NCBI GenBank assembly: GCA_013368375.1
Contig: JAACJP010000049.1
Location: forward strand, 215,659-279,658
Reading direction: 5' to 3'
Source: Tricholomella constricta
Lineage: Eukaryota; Basidiomycota; Agaricomycetes; Agaricales; Lyophyllaceae
Length of the DNA stretch: 64,000 nt
The position numbers and the translations under genes are program-made. The notes beneath the pieces are model-generated. The model had not been told where the DNA came from, ran no database searches, and saw nothing but the letters and a program-made list of their open reading frames with translations. This document shows positions 11,766-21,657 of the stretch, in pieces. The stretch's first letter is position 1. Each line of letters opens with the position of its first letter.

Positions 11766-11826
11766 TAAGTATTGTACACCTTGTTTAAATTTGTTGAGGC
11801 TAATCTAACTGCAGTCTACATTGGAA

Positions 11827-12175
11827 ATGCCCCGCGGACGCCGTTACACAGAGGTCGACCCCCCCTTCGAAGAAGCGCCCACCTACGATGAAATGAAGGA
11901 GTGGCCGGTAAGTGCAATCGATTCGTTGGCTGCGTCTGGCCAACGCTGGGGGGGCAGGACTTTCAGATCGTTGGTGTACATTGGTCAAGGCGTTGGATTC
12001 GGGGGCGGTTCCGTGAAGTCGTTGAGAACAGGGTAGGTTTGCCTTTGCTTCGTTTTGTTTTGCGACACTCATGGCCGCGCAGAGAGGAGTAATCGGTGTC
12101 AAGGTGGTCTTGGGCGACGGCTATCTGGGGAGAACAGTTGTGGTGGACCGACAGGACATTTACCTTCGAGGTTAA
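11827..12175 (+). CDS. small three-exon gene, 82-aa protein of unknown function
   Basis: Exons 11,827-11,907, 11,958-12,032 and 12,083-12,175 join in frame to give 82 codons and a TAA. Both introns are 50 nt with GTAAGT/CAG and GTAGGT/CAG ends. A further intron (11,766-11,814, GTAAGT to CTGCAG) lies just before the ATG, in the leader. The protein starts MPRGRRYTEVDPPFEEAPTY, is acidic at first and then basic and aromatic (HWSRRWIRGRFREVVENR), and ends in a hydrophobic beta-rich tail (VIGVKVVLGDGYLG, VVVDRQDIYLRG). No family is recognised. Three independent phase-compatible junctions argue that it is a real gene and not decay, in contrast to its broken neighbours. A shift in any splice choice would change the tail. 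Confidence 0.6.
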
Positions 12176-12540
12176 GTAGATATTTGGGAGACATTCGCAG
12201 CAAAGGCACCATACTAAATACAATGGACAACGTTCATTGAATTTCACTGACATTGTAGAGTATGATAGCAATTAGTGTAACCCATGTAAAGTAACATAGA
12301 AGGAATATAATATGCACGTTGGCCTGGCCGCCGCTCACGATTGGTGAGCCCCCACCAGGCAATCCTACGTGGGCGCCACCTGTGCGAAAGAGAGGAGGCA
12401 AGAACCCCCGGTGACTGCTGGCCTAGGCGCCGAAGACGCGCATGCGCCACAAAACCCAGCAGATTTTCTTTATATAATAGCTTTATATAACATAGAGTAC
12501 AGGATGTTGACTTCGACAGCAATGATTCCCGACGATAACA
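12176..12540. other. no recognisable gene
   Basis: AT-rich from 12,180 to 12,310, probably the trailer of the small gene. It is then GC-rich (12,320-12,450) with no readable exon. Confidence 0.4.
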
Positions 12541-13567
12541 GAACGACCGTAGATACATACACCTGCCCGGGGCTCAGCGCTCAGTGACGAGGAATGAAAG
12601 ACCCAGGTTGAATATACCTGCTTGGGTCTCGGTGGATAGACGACCATGAATTACCCGAGATAGATACACCTGCCCGGGACTCAGTGCGGAGAAATGAAGA
12701 CCCAAGGTACGTATACGTACACCTGTCGGGACTTATTGGCGAGGATTCAGTGATGAAGAATAAAAGGCCCACGATATATCCACCTTCAATAAATTACCCG
12801 AGATGGATACACCTGTCTGGGGCACAGTGACAAGGAATTGGCCGACTCAGTGACGAGGAATAGATTACCCGAGATGCATACATCCCGGGACTCAGTGGCA
12901 AAGTATAAAAAACCAAGGTACATCCATCAGTGACGAGGAATAAATTACCCGAGATGGATATACCTGTCCGGGACTCAGTGACGAAGAATCGAAAAACCCA
13001 GGATACATGGAGAGACAGCAAAGTCGTCTCAGACGAGAGACAGCAAACGGGCGTTCTCAACGAGGTGAACATGTCAGGGACTACTCCCCAGTGGACATCG
13101 TCATAGACGAGGAATGAAAGACCCGGACACTTACCCGGGACTCAGTGGACATCGTCGGAGACAAGGGGTGAAAGACCCGGACACATACCCGGGACTCAGT
13201 GGACATCGTCAGAGACGGGGAAGGAGGGCCCGTCGATGTGTACAGATGCCAGGGACTACTCCCCGGCAGTGGACGTCGTCGTAGACGAAAAATGAAAGAC
13301 CCGGACACTTACCCGGGACTCAGTGGACATCGTCGGAGACAAGGGGTGAAAGACCCGGACACATACCCGGGACTCAGTGGACATCGTCAGAGACGGGGAA
13401 GGAGGGCCCGCCAATGTGTACAGATGCCAGGGACTACTCCCCGGCAGTGGACGTCGTCGTAGACGAGGAATGAAAGACCCGGACACATACCCGGGACTCA
13501 GTGGACATCGTCGGAGACAAGGAATGAAAGACCCGGACACATACCCGATGTCCACGGAGTCCCGGGT
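12541..13567. repeat. minisatellite field 2
   Basis: The first part (12,541-13,000) is a loose repeat of cccgggactcagtgacgaggaat with spacers. The second part (13,010-13,567) has larger ordered units of about 178 bp: accpeak words are gggactactccccggcagtg, gacgtcgtcgtagacgag, aatgaaagacccggacac and acccgggactcagtggacat. Units around 13,130-13,300 and 13,310-13,480 are nearly identical. The field shares its words with 8,900-9,700 and stops inside the mariner transposase remnant. Confidence 0.85.
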
Positions 13568-14025
13568 AACATCTCATCAAGAAATCCAATTTCTTCGGGA
13601 GAATACTGAGCCATGCGCAAGATGAATGCTGCTCGGCGAGGCTCGTTACGTTCGAGTGCAATGCGCTTGAGTTTTTTTCGGCTGACATTTGTCCTTTCGA
13701 GTTCACGATGAATAGTGGTGTAGTTGACTGAGATAAAACGGTTGGTCTCAAGAAGGTACAGTAACTCGTCCAAGAAGTAGTCTGGGTTTTGACGAATGAG
13801 TTGACAGAGGTAATGCAGGTCGTCTTGAACAAGGTTGCGAACACGTCCACGTAGGCTGCTTTGAGGGGGGACAACGTCCCCTGTATTACGCCAGAGCTTC
13901 AATATGCGGTACCAAGTGCGTTCAGAGAAGCCACAGCTGTCAAGGATATCATTCAGGGAAAGGAGATTGCGCTCATAAAGTCGAACTGCTGCAATTTTAA
14001 CATCGCGGCTGATTTTACGATACAT
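13568..14025 (-). pseudogene. Tc1/mariner-type transposase, truncated after the HTH region
   Basis: The minus-strand frame starts with ATG at 14,025 (MYRKISRDVKIAAVRLYE) and encodes the two helix-turn-helix parts of a Tc1/mariner (IS630 superfamily) transposase: ILDSCGFSERTWYRILKLW for the first, QNPDYFLDELLYLLE and NYTTIHRELERTNVSRKKLK for the second. It reaches PEEIGFLDEM, where the D is the expected first residue of the DDE/D catalytic triad. There the homology ends and the minisatellite begins; the open frame runs on as repeat sequence to 13,498. The rest of the catalytic domain is absent, so it cannot cut DNA. No terminal inverted repeat was identified upstream. Confidence 0.8.
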
Positions 14026-14243
14026 GATGTGGTTTGAAAGAGCAAAATATGACTAAGTTCTAAATCTTGTAATTGACGAATAATTTCCGAAACTGCCATC
14101 ATTTATGCAAACGGCTGTAATATAAACGCCATTAAAAACGGTAGAGAGGTAAACTGATCAATGTCAAGTATCAGGAAGCGGTAAGATTTACTCACCTCAT
14201 CGAAGAAATGGCGGGCACTACGGCGGGACGGTGGCCGACTGGA
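14026..14243. other. intergenic
   Basis: AT-rich sequence upstream of the transposase remnant and downstream of the 193-aa gene. No terminal repeat or other feature is seen. Confidence 0.4.
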
Positions 14244-14945
14244 TCAGAGGGCATCATACACCAGGCCATCATCGCGCACCACATCAGCCACGCCGTCTTC
14301 ATCTTCCCACTCCTTAAGCAACTCCACCAAGTGTTCACCCCGTTCGAATATCTGCTGCCTAGAACGCAAGGTGACAGACGGTCTGTTGGGAACCTGCGTG
14401 AGCGTCATGAGACAATCAGCCGGAAGACGGCTGCCATCGTTCATGTCTTCATCGAGGGCTCGAACGATCTGCGAACATAGAGCTTCGTCGGCAGCACGGG
14501 CCTTAAAGAGGGCGGTTTCGGCAAGCGCTGCTGCATAGCCATGCGTCTCGACCCGGTCTTCAGCAGCCGCGCGCTCCATACCGGCCTTACAAAACGCATC
14601 GACTAAAGCCTTTACCTCTTAAGCAAAATACATCAGTTTATGGAAGGATAAAAAGCAGTGCGGCAACTTACTGTACGGTATGTCGGGGACACCTTGCAGC
14701 CTTTCCGCAAGTGCGACGCGCGCGGATATGGGAAGGCGAAAGCTGCAAGTAGCAGCTTCTCCAAGCGCGATACAGCACCTGCACGGAACACCCCAACCTT
14801 GGAGCTTGCACGGACCCCTAGACGGGTCGCCGGCACACGAAATACAGGAACGTGGGACCTATGCAGGACGGAAGTAAGCAAAGAAAAAAAAGGACGAGTA
14901 GAAGGATCAGTGAATGCATCTTACCGCCGCATGCGATGACGACAT
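14244..14945 (-). CDS. three-exon gene, 193-aa protein with Cys-rich N-terminus
   Basis: Minus-strand exons 14,925-14,945, 14,672-14,858 and 14,244-14,617 join in frame (21+187+374 nt) to a 193-aa protein. Introns have GTAAG/TAG and GTAAGT/AAG ends. The first exon holds only MSSSHAA. Residues 8 to about 50 carry a cysteine cluster (CISCAG, GPCKLQGWGVPCRCC, ATCSF), which could bind zinc, as in fungal Cys-cluster proteins. The remainder is mostly alpha-helical and Ala/Glu-rich (MERAAAEDRVETHGYAAALA) and ends in an acidic tail EWEDEDGVADVVRDDGL. I do not recognise the family. It lies tail-to-head with the 127-aa gene on the same strand. The tiny first exon is the weakest part of the model. Confidence 0.55.
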
Positions 14946-15418
14946 GGTCTTGAGGAGGGACGAGCCCTGAACGGACAGCGGTGAGGCACTTCGAGGAGGT
15001 AACAGGTAAGACATGTGGTGAAAGCGTTATCGTTGGGTTAAAGGCAGAGGATATGAACGAGGACCTTATATATAAAACCCCAAAACAGATCACGAAATGG
15101 AGTATGCGGACCCATCTCAGAAGGACGCCAATAATACGACAAGGAACGCAGCTTCCTTCGAATCTGGTATGTGGAATTCCTGATGCGGAGGCCTCTCACG
15201 ATTGATCAGATCGCCTTTGAATCCCGCGATCTGGCTTCACCGCCACCGTGTGACTCGGGCGCCATTTACGTGTTGATTCAGGGAGAAATTCTTGAATCGA
15301 AGTGACCATTGACGAGCAGGGCATATAAATGAAGGCCCAAAGCCGAACGGCAGATAGATTGAGCACAACCTCGGGGACATGACATACGTACAGCAATATT
15401 GAAGGTCGATTGACAGGC
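14946..15418. other. intergenic between two minus-strand genes
   Basis: Short frames such as IQEFLPESTRKWRPSHTVAV near 15,230-15,300 (minus) could be extra exons of an alternative transcript, but none is needed by the two gene models on either side. Confidence 0.3.
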
Positions 15419-16076
15419 CTAATAAGAACCCTCTTCTTCTGCCAAGGAAACCGGGGAAGTGATCAAAGAGAACACATATGGCGAGTGAAGAAAGGAAGAG
15501 ATTAAAAAAACAATGAGGGACAGCATACAAACATAACGGAGCAGACGCACTCTCGTGGTCGTAGTCAAACGCCTCAGGTGTGTACATGCCGGTGTACGGA
15601 CCATAGCAGTAGTCTTCGTGTTTACCATAAAGACCGCAATGCTCGCATCGATACTCGGTCCAAACTTGGGAAGCCGTCACGCGCGGTCGACGGAGCAAAG
15701 AAAAATACGTACCATGCCATATATCGTCGTCATCAGCTTCACTTATGTCGATGAGAGACGTGTCGAAAAGGCGCATGTGCGCTAACCGAACGGAACATGT
15801 CGGTAAAAGAGCAAAAGGCAAAGGAACTGTAACCAGGTGAACGAACCTTCCCACTCTTCGCGGATCTCCTCATCAGAACATACAGGCGACTCGTCGGATT
15901 GCAACGGCTCCTGCGAGCTTCGGATGTCGGCATCCCACTCAACTGATACAAGACCGTCAAGGGGCAAAGGACAAAGGAAGGCACGACCCACTCAAAAACT
16001 CGACTGAAGGGAAGTCTTCAGCTTTCTCACCGCCGTGTGCAACCGATAAAGCACCGTCTGCCACGGTATCCGGCAT
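15419..16076 (-). CDS. five-exon gene, 127-aa acidic protein with zinc-knuckle-like motif
   Basis: Minus-strand exons 15,992-16,076, 15,847-15,942, 15,713-15,781, 15,551-15,664 and 15,419-15,438 join in frame (85+96+69+114+20 = 384 nt, 127 aa plus stop). Introns of 49, 65, 48 and 112 nt have GT and AG ends (GTGGGT, GTTCGT, GTACGT, GTGCGT). The protein begins MPDTVADGALSVAHGGEKAE, is strongly acidic (SDEEIREEWE, ISEADDDDIWH) and carries CEHCGLYGKHEDYC, a C-x2-C-x5-H-x3-C pattern close to retroviral-type zinc knuckles (C-x2-C-x4-H-x4-C). Its start lies 80 bases from the divergent 91-aa gene. Function is unknown. The last 20-nt exon is the least certain. Confidence 0.55.
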
Positions 16077-16155
16077 AGTACCTGCAGAAACGCGAAAAAC
16101 GCGCTCAGCAAACTAAGAATAACAGGTTAGTCGTCGTGTTGCAGCGAGCAACCGC
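16077..16155. promoter_or_regulatory. short divergent promoter region
   Basis: The ATGs of the minus-strand 127-aa gene and the plus-strand 91-aa gene are 79 bases apart. If both models hold, this interval and the two leaders act as a shared promoter. No TATA box is evident. Confidence 0.3.
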
Positions 16156-16489
16156 ATGGCCACCAACACAGCCACGACCACCGACGGAGATGAGACGATG
16201 CAAGAATCGACATGGTTTCGACAGAGCAGCTACGCTGAGCACACCCCGCGCGCGAGACAGCCCTCGATGGTCGGTACGGGGGATTCGTTCACGTTGAGGC
16301 CGGCGGTGTGGACAGAAGAGGAGGTCGCTGATGCAGGTACGCGTCGTAACCGGGATCGCGTCTCCAGACCGTCTGAGCTGACAATAAAGTGTAGGTCGCC
16401 GCCAAGGTGTCAAGTCCGCCGCCCCAAGGCCAAAGCTGTACAGAGGAGACAGCCGAACTTTACTCAACCCGAGCTGGCCGTCTCCGTAA
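16156..16489 (+). CDS. two-exon gene, 91-aa protein of unknown function
   Basis: Exons 16,156-16,336 and 16,395-16,489 join in frame (181+95 nt) across a 58-nt intron with GTACGC and TAG ends. The protein (MATNTATTTDGDETMQESTW ... WTEEEVADAG, then a basic tail RRQGVKSAAPRPKLYRGD) is polar and without membrane or catalytic motifs. It is opposite to, and divergent from, the 127-aa gene, and its 3' end faces the 3' end of the 863-aa gene at 16,648. No family is recognised. A short basic/acidic protein of this kind could also be a chance open frame, so confidence is modest. Confidence 0.45.
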
Positions 16490-16647
16490 AAAGACATGGT
16501 TGAGGTGTTAACCCAGATGATGATTTGACATGTACAGCTTACTGTTGCACTAGTACTAAGAACGGTTCAAAAGAGCAAAATTTCAATGTCCTTCGTCGCG
16601 CGAGCCAAGAACACCCAAAAAATATGTATACTATCACAAGGTTCTGC

Positions 16648-19383
16648 TTAGTCGGACTCCTCGGCCTCATTCCGCTCTTCTATGAAAGTTGGCATTGCAT
16701 GTTGCTTCAACAGTATGCGCGGCGCGGCCTGAGTTTTCGCCGTCGAGGATGCCGGCCAGCGAGTGAACCCCCCAACAGCTTTTGTGGGCCACATCTTGTC
16801 TTGTTGGGCATCGGGAATCCAATTCCACGTCCTAATGCGCTTCCATATCTCCTCGCGCGTGTCGCTGATAAGCGCCTTGTCGTTGTTGGGATTTTCGATG
16901 AACGTCATCCATGTGCGGAAGTAGGGGCAGCTTGGATAATTCTGGACAGCAGATGAGGTCTTAAAACCTGGCTTGGGGAACAGCCACTTGAAAGCCCTCT
17001 GCCAGTCAGCGGAGGGCGCATTGCGGTAGGCGACACTGGTGAAAATCGCGGAGAGTGTGAGGTTTTTGTAGATGTCCTCGTTTCCGCTCTGCCGTTCGAC
17101 CGGGCTAAGCTTGAGATACGATGCGTTTGTGATGCCACGAGGGTTGGGAGATTTTCCGGTCACGTCGATGACAAATTGACGGAACAATTGGGAAAGGAAG
17201 TTATCGATAGTCTGGGGAGCGTCATCAGAGGAAGAGGCCCGGTCCTCTACATCAGAGCCGTCGTCCTGGTGAGCAGGGGCAAGGGAATGCCCTTGTGCGC
17301 TAAGGTTGAAGAGAACAGGTTCCGGCTGCCCTGACCAGTTGACGTATGTTGGCATTCTTCTCTTGTTCGTCGTGGCACGTGTACGAGCGATCACGTTTCT
17401 GTCGACAATGCCCGACTTGATGTACTTCGAATATACCTCCTCGATTGTCAGACCCTCAAACCAAAATTTGAACGCTGCGGGTATAAGGGTAGGCCCACCA
17501 ATTCGTAGGCGAGGGACATCCCCTATCATCAAGCGTCTGAAGAAGACGCAGCCGTAGGGGTTATACGGGACGCGAGCGGACGTAGTGCCGTCATCGGACC
17601 CGGACTCCTCTTCCTCTTCCTCCGGGGCTCCTCGAATAGCGACATTGTACGCGACAACCTCGCGGTTGACTCCCCGTGACTCTGTGACTGGCAGTACGAC
17701 GTCCATGAGTCGTCTCGCGGCAGGTCCGTCCTCGGGACGAGCATGTAGGCCGTTTGCAAGCCACACGCAAGCAGCGGTCAAGGTGAGCGCTTCGGGGATG
17801 AGACGCATGTTGCTCTTGCCGGTGGCTTGGAGGGTTAGGGTTTTGCTGATCGCCGACAGTCGTGTCATGCGAAACGTCCTGTCCGAATTCAGAAGTACAT
17901 CAAGAGCGTAGATGTGATGAACTCACCACCAGTCCTTGCGTCCAAAAGCACAAAGGCAAGCTCGCAATCTGTCAGGCTCGAGCTCCAAAAGTATTTGTGT
18001 AGCGAACCGAAACGGAACTCGGACCTAGAGACGTGCACTGGAGGAGTTTGCACCTTGCGCCTGCTCGTAGATGGTATAGATACCCTGGACCGTCTTGGGC
18101 GGCTGTTTTAGCGCCATCGCCTCTTTCACGGTAAGGAATTTGGCGTGGTGGAAGCCCTCAACGTTATAAGTTACGGATTTATCGGTGGTGTATGCTTGAA
18201 TGTATGAAACTTCGAATTCTCCCTGTGCGCGGACGCCAGGAACGATGCGAAAGCCGCTCACGGTGGTGAGATGACTGGCGAGGTCTCGAGCGTACTTGGA
18301 CGAGTTTATGTCTGTGATCCTTTCAGCGTTAGCGTTGTCAATGCCCAGCGCCTGTTGAACGATCTCGCTGTGTGCAGGGGTGATCCATTGAAGGCATGCA
18401 TTCCGTTCGCTGCTGATCTGGATGCCGACATCGACGTACCAGTCGCCGAACATCCTTATGTCAGGGGAGAGCTGTGCGTCGGTGATGAACTCGTTCAGAT
18501 AATAGTCGGCGGACATTTCATCCACCCTATGGAGGGTGCCGTGCTTGACGCCTCGGATGGTATGCATGATGAAGAAATCCCGCGCCCAAGCGATATCCTC
18601 CTGCGCAACGAACGGGTTGTCGTCTAACTCGATGCGAATGCGATCTGCGAGCACAGCAACTGCTTCTCGCGGGATGACCTTCGTCGCCCACGAGAACCCC
18701 CCGTGGCTCCTCTGTGCTCTGATACGCTCTGTGGTGTACGTCGCGGGCCATTCTGCAGCGACAGTATGGCCAAGCAGCGTGACGATGGCAGGACGGAGCC
18801 CGTTCTCGTACCAAAAAGCGCGCTCGGTTTCGGTCAGATGATAAGGCTGTCTGCCTTTCGCGCGCACGGGAGACCAAAGCCCCGGGAAGAACACATTTAG
18901 CTGATGGCGAGCGCCGAAGGTCCCAAACTCAAAGTTTGGGATCTTATGGTACGGTACTTGGGTCACCGCCTGCCGAAATTCCGTTCGTTAGATTTATGCC
19001 GTTTGAGGATACGTATAGTGAGAACTTACCCGCTGATATGGGAGGGGATGCTCAAGATGGATACTCGTCCTGAGAGCAAAGGATGCGTGCGGGACAGCGT
19101 ATACAGTGATGGGGGCTTCGACCATGATATTCTCGGCAAAACCAATGAGGGAATCGTAATCTCGAGAGATGATGAGAGGGTGGTCTTCGCCGACGATGTC
19201 CTGTATCGGGTCCATGAAGACCTGTCGCAAAATGTCGTCGTCGTAATCCCAGTATTCACCAGTAAGCACGAATCGAATAAAAGGATCGTCTTCATCGTAC
19301 GCCTGTGAGATTCGAAAGGCGCGCTCATTGAACTGATGCAGAGTGTGAGAGACGGTGTTGTAGTTGTTGTATAGGTCAGCCAT
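16648..19383 (-). CDS. four-exon gene, 863-aa protein of unknown family
   Basis: Minus-strand exons 19,030-19,383, 18,054-18,969, 17,927-18,017 and 16,648-17,878 sum to 2,592 nt, giving 863 aa plus stop with no frameshift. Introns are 60, 36 and 48 nt with GTAAGT/CAG, GTGCAA/GAG and GTGAGT/CAG ends. The protein starts MADLYNNYNTVSHTLHQFNE. Residues about 119-420 form a compact Trp- and His-rich region (FFPGLWSPVRAKGRQPYHLT, IAWARDFFIMHTIRGVKHGT). An acidic linker EEEEEESGSDD lies near residue 540. The C-terminal part (VPYNPYGCVFFRRLMIGDVP, APQTIDNFLSQLFRQFVID, FKWLFPKPGFKTSSAV) is again globular. There is no signal peptide, membrane segment or catalytic motif that I can name. It is the longest intact gene of the window, and its start faces a large inverted repeat, beyond which lies the divergent SNF2 gene. 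Confidence 0.75.
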
Positions 19384-19531
19384 GGGGGAAGGGGAATGTA
19401 GGGTGTACGACGTTTAAGCACATTTATAATGAAGAGCGAACGCTGCATTCACGAGTGAAGCTCGAGTGGTATATCATGACAAAGTAAGTCAAGAGTTGTA
19501 TGTATTAGGGTTGTTACATAAAAGGGTACGT
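19384..19531. promoter_or_regulatory. upstream region of the 863-aa gene
   Basis: AT-rich (cgtttaagcacatttataatg at 19,409-19,429) between the start of the 863-aa gene and the left arm of the inverted repeat. It is the likely core promoter and leader, with a TATA-like ttataa at 19,423. Confidence 0.3.
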
Positions 19532-20172
19532 CTACAAGAGAGGTAGGAGTCGACGAAGTGGACGAGGTACGTTGATAGTGCCTAGGCTGAGAGGACGTTG
19601 TGCCTGATCGTCGTTGACGATGCGCAGGCTGCGAGGGATGACATTTTGATCAAGTTCTGGAGAAGCAAATGAAGAGCGGATATAAATGCAGGGGTGGTCT
19701 GACAGCAAGCAAGCCTCGCCACGTAAGGAGATGAACATGAGGTGAGAGAGGCCGAGGATATTTGTGCCTAGACGCGGATGGGATGGGGAATTGCGACGTC
19801 AAGGTACGTTGCATGTCGGTCACCAGGAAGGACAGCTGCATTGTGAAGCAGGCATCCGGGATGTTTAGACCTTCAGAAAAATCGTAAAGGGTAATGTCAG
19901 GGAGTTCCCAGTCCAGGGGTACGAAAGCGCCAGGTGGAATTGCCTTGAGGACCAGAACCGTAAGACCGTGGATATGAGAGACGATCATACAGGGAACTAC
20001 TCCCCTGCAGAACGCATCATCTTCGAAGAGGAAGGAGAGATACACTGGGGCCAGCTGCAGAGAACTCCTTCTCTGCAGGAGGCCGCGGTGATGGGAGAGG
20101 AAGAGGAGAGCATCGTCGTAGACGATGAGTGGGAGGGAACTTGTCTTATCCAGATCGTCCTTGACAATTTTC
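19532..20172 (-). CDS. putative gene in left arm of inverted repeat
   Basis: On the minus strand a frame open from about 20,172 (KIVKDDLDKTSSLPLIVYDD ... LAPVYLSFLFEDDAFCRGVV ... PLDWELPDITLYDFSEGLN) reaches a donor GTACCT. Skipping a 40-nt intron (19,768-19,807, TAG end) it continues as TNILGLSHLMFISLRGEACL ... VIPRSLRIVNDDQAQRPLSL to a stop at 19,532. The combined product exceeds 200 aa. No ATG is found in frame near the inner end of the arm, so either a first exon is missing or the start is elsewhere. The family is unknown. An almost identical copy lies in the right arm on the opposite strand, each copy pointing toward the large gene on its own side. Confidence 0.4.
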
Positions 20173-21478
20173 CCACATACTCAGGCGCTCACTGCGGGCA
20201 TAAGCCCATATAAGCGTCGGATATAATTTGAAATTTCGGATATATCTTCAATTTATTTGATATTAGACCCATTATTAAAATATATTCAAAATAAAATCTC
20301 CGATGTTTTCGGCTTTGTGGGAATATTTACACTGCGGGCATGAGCCCATTTGATCAAGATTTAATCGTCGGATATATTTTGAATGTCGGATTTATGTTGA
20401 ATATATTTCATTTCACACTCATTATTAAAATATATTCAACATAACATCCCTGATGTTTTGGGCTTCCCCCCGCTGTTCCTGTTCAGGGACCTTGTCAGTA
20501 TAATATACTCCTCCTCCTCCTCCCCGCGGTGTTATTTATGTGGGAGAAAATTGTCAAGCGCTGGGAAAATTCATCTATGTGGGAAAATTGTCAAGGACGA
20601 TCTGGATAAGACAAGTTCCCTCCCACTCATCGTCTACGACGATGCTCTCCTCTTCCTCTCCCATCACCGCGGCCTCCTGCAGAGAAGGAGTTCTCTGCAG
20701 CTGGCCCCAGTGTATCTCTCCTTCCTCTTCGAAGATGATGCGTTCTGCAGGGGAGTAGTTCCCTGTATGATCGTCTCTCATATCCACGGTCTTACGGTTC
20801 TGGTCCTCAAGGCAATTCCACCTGGCGCTTTCGTACCCCTGGACTGGGAACTCCCAAATTGTCAAGGACGATCTCCCAGATGCTGGATAAGACAAGTTCC
20901 CACTCATCGTCTACGACGATGCTCTCCTCTTCCTCTCCCATCACCGCGGCCTCCTGCAGAGAAGGAGTTCTCTGCAGCTGGCCCCAGTGTATCTCTCCTT
21001 CCTCTTCGAAGATGATGCGTTCTGCAGGGGAGTAGTCCCCTGTATGATCGTCTCTCATATCCACGGTCTTACGGTTCTGGTCCTCAAGGCAATTCCACCT
21101 GGCGCTTTCGTACCCCTGGACTGGGAACTCCCTGACATTACCCTTTACGATTTTTCTGAAGGTCTAAACATCCCGGATGCCTGCTTCACAATGCAGCTGT
21201 CCTTCCTGGTGACCGACATGCAACGTACCTTGACGTCGCAATTCCCCATCCCATCCGCGTCTAGGCACAAATATCCTCGGCCTCTCTCACCTCATGTTCA
21301 TCTCCTTACGTGGCGAGGCTTGCTTGCTGTCAGACCACCCCTGCATTTATATCCGCTCTTCATTTGCTTCTCCAGGACTTGATCAAAATGTCATCCCTCG
21401 CAGCCTGCGCATCGTCAACGACGATCAGGCACAACGTCCTCTCAACCTAGGCACTGTCAACGTATTTCATCCACTTCG
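19554..21478. repeat. large imperfect inverted repeat
   Basis: The left arm (about 19,554-20,172) and the right arm (about 20,576-21,478, containing an extra 270-bp tandem copy) are reverse complements with only scattered differences, separated by about 400 bp of AT-rich DNA. Similarity fades at both outer ends within about 20 bases of tcatccacttcg / cgaagtggacga. The whole structure sits between the 5' ends of the 863-aa gene and the SNF2 gene. A transcript through it would fold into a long hairpin. Confidence 0.9.
20173..20575. repeat. AT-rich spacer with two direct repeats of about 130 bp
   Basis: Between the arms, a unit beginning actgcgggcataagcccat at about 20,202 is repeated at about 20,332. 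Each copy goes on with tcggatat, attattaaaatatattcaa and ctccgatgttttcggctt-type sequence before the next. The two copies are diverged. Near 20,537 and 20,575 the words tatgtgggagaaaattgtcaa and its near copy mark the start of the right arm. Confidence 0.7.
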
Positions 21479-21491
21479 TTTTTGTCTCTAA
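20576..21491 (+). CDS. putative gene in right arm of inverted repeat, with internal duplication
   Basis: This is the mirror copy of the minus-strand gene at 19,532-20,172: KIVKDDLDKTSSLPLIVYDD, then FEDDAFCRGVVPCMIVSHIH and PLDWELP. At 20,851 the sequence jumps back and repeats itself, so about 270 bp (20,576-20,851 and 20,852-21,130) are present twice in tandem. After the second copy it continues as in the left arm to a stop near 21,491, with only a few substitutions (PGLDQN for PELDQN, NLGTVN for SLGTIN). The duplication breaks the first reading frame, so the left copy is closer to the ancestral form. Confidence 0.4.
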
Positions 21492-21657
21492 GGTAATTGT
21501 TCTCCCTTTGAAACTAACGGCCCTCAAAACTGAAGCCCAGCCCTGTAGATCGGATCAGGAGTCCGAAGCCTGATTCACGTCTTTTTGCTCTGGAGTAGTG
21601 CCTCGCCTCGTATAGATCGTTGATTCTGTTACCTGTCGCTCGATTACCGTTTCGATA

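Noticed and set aside
19601..21491. LTR retrotransposon (the two arms as LTRs)
   Set aside because: The arms are inverted, not direct, and the spacer is only about 400 bp without gag or pol.
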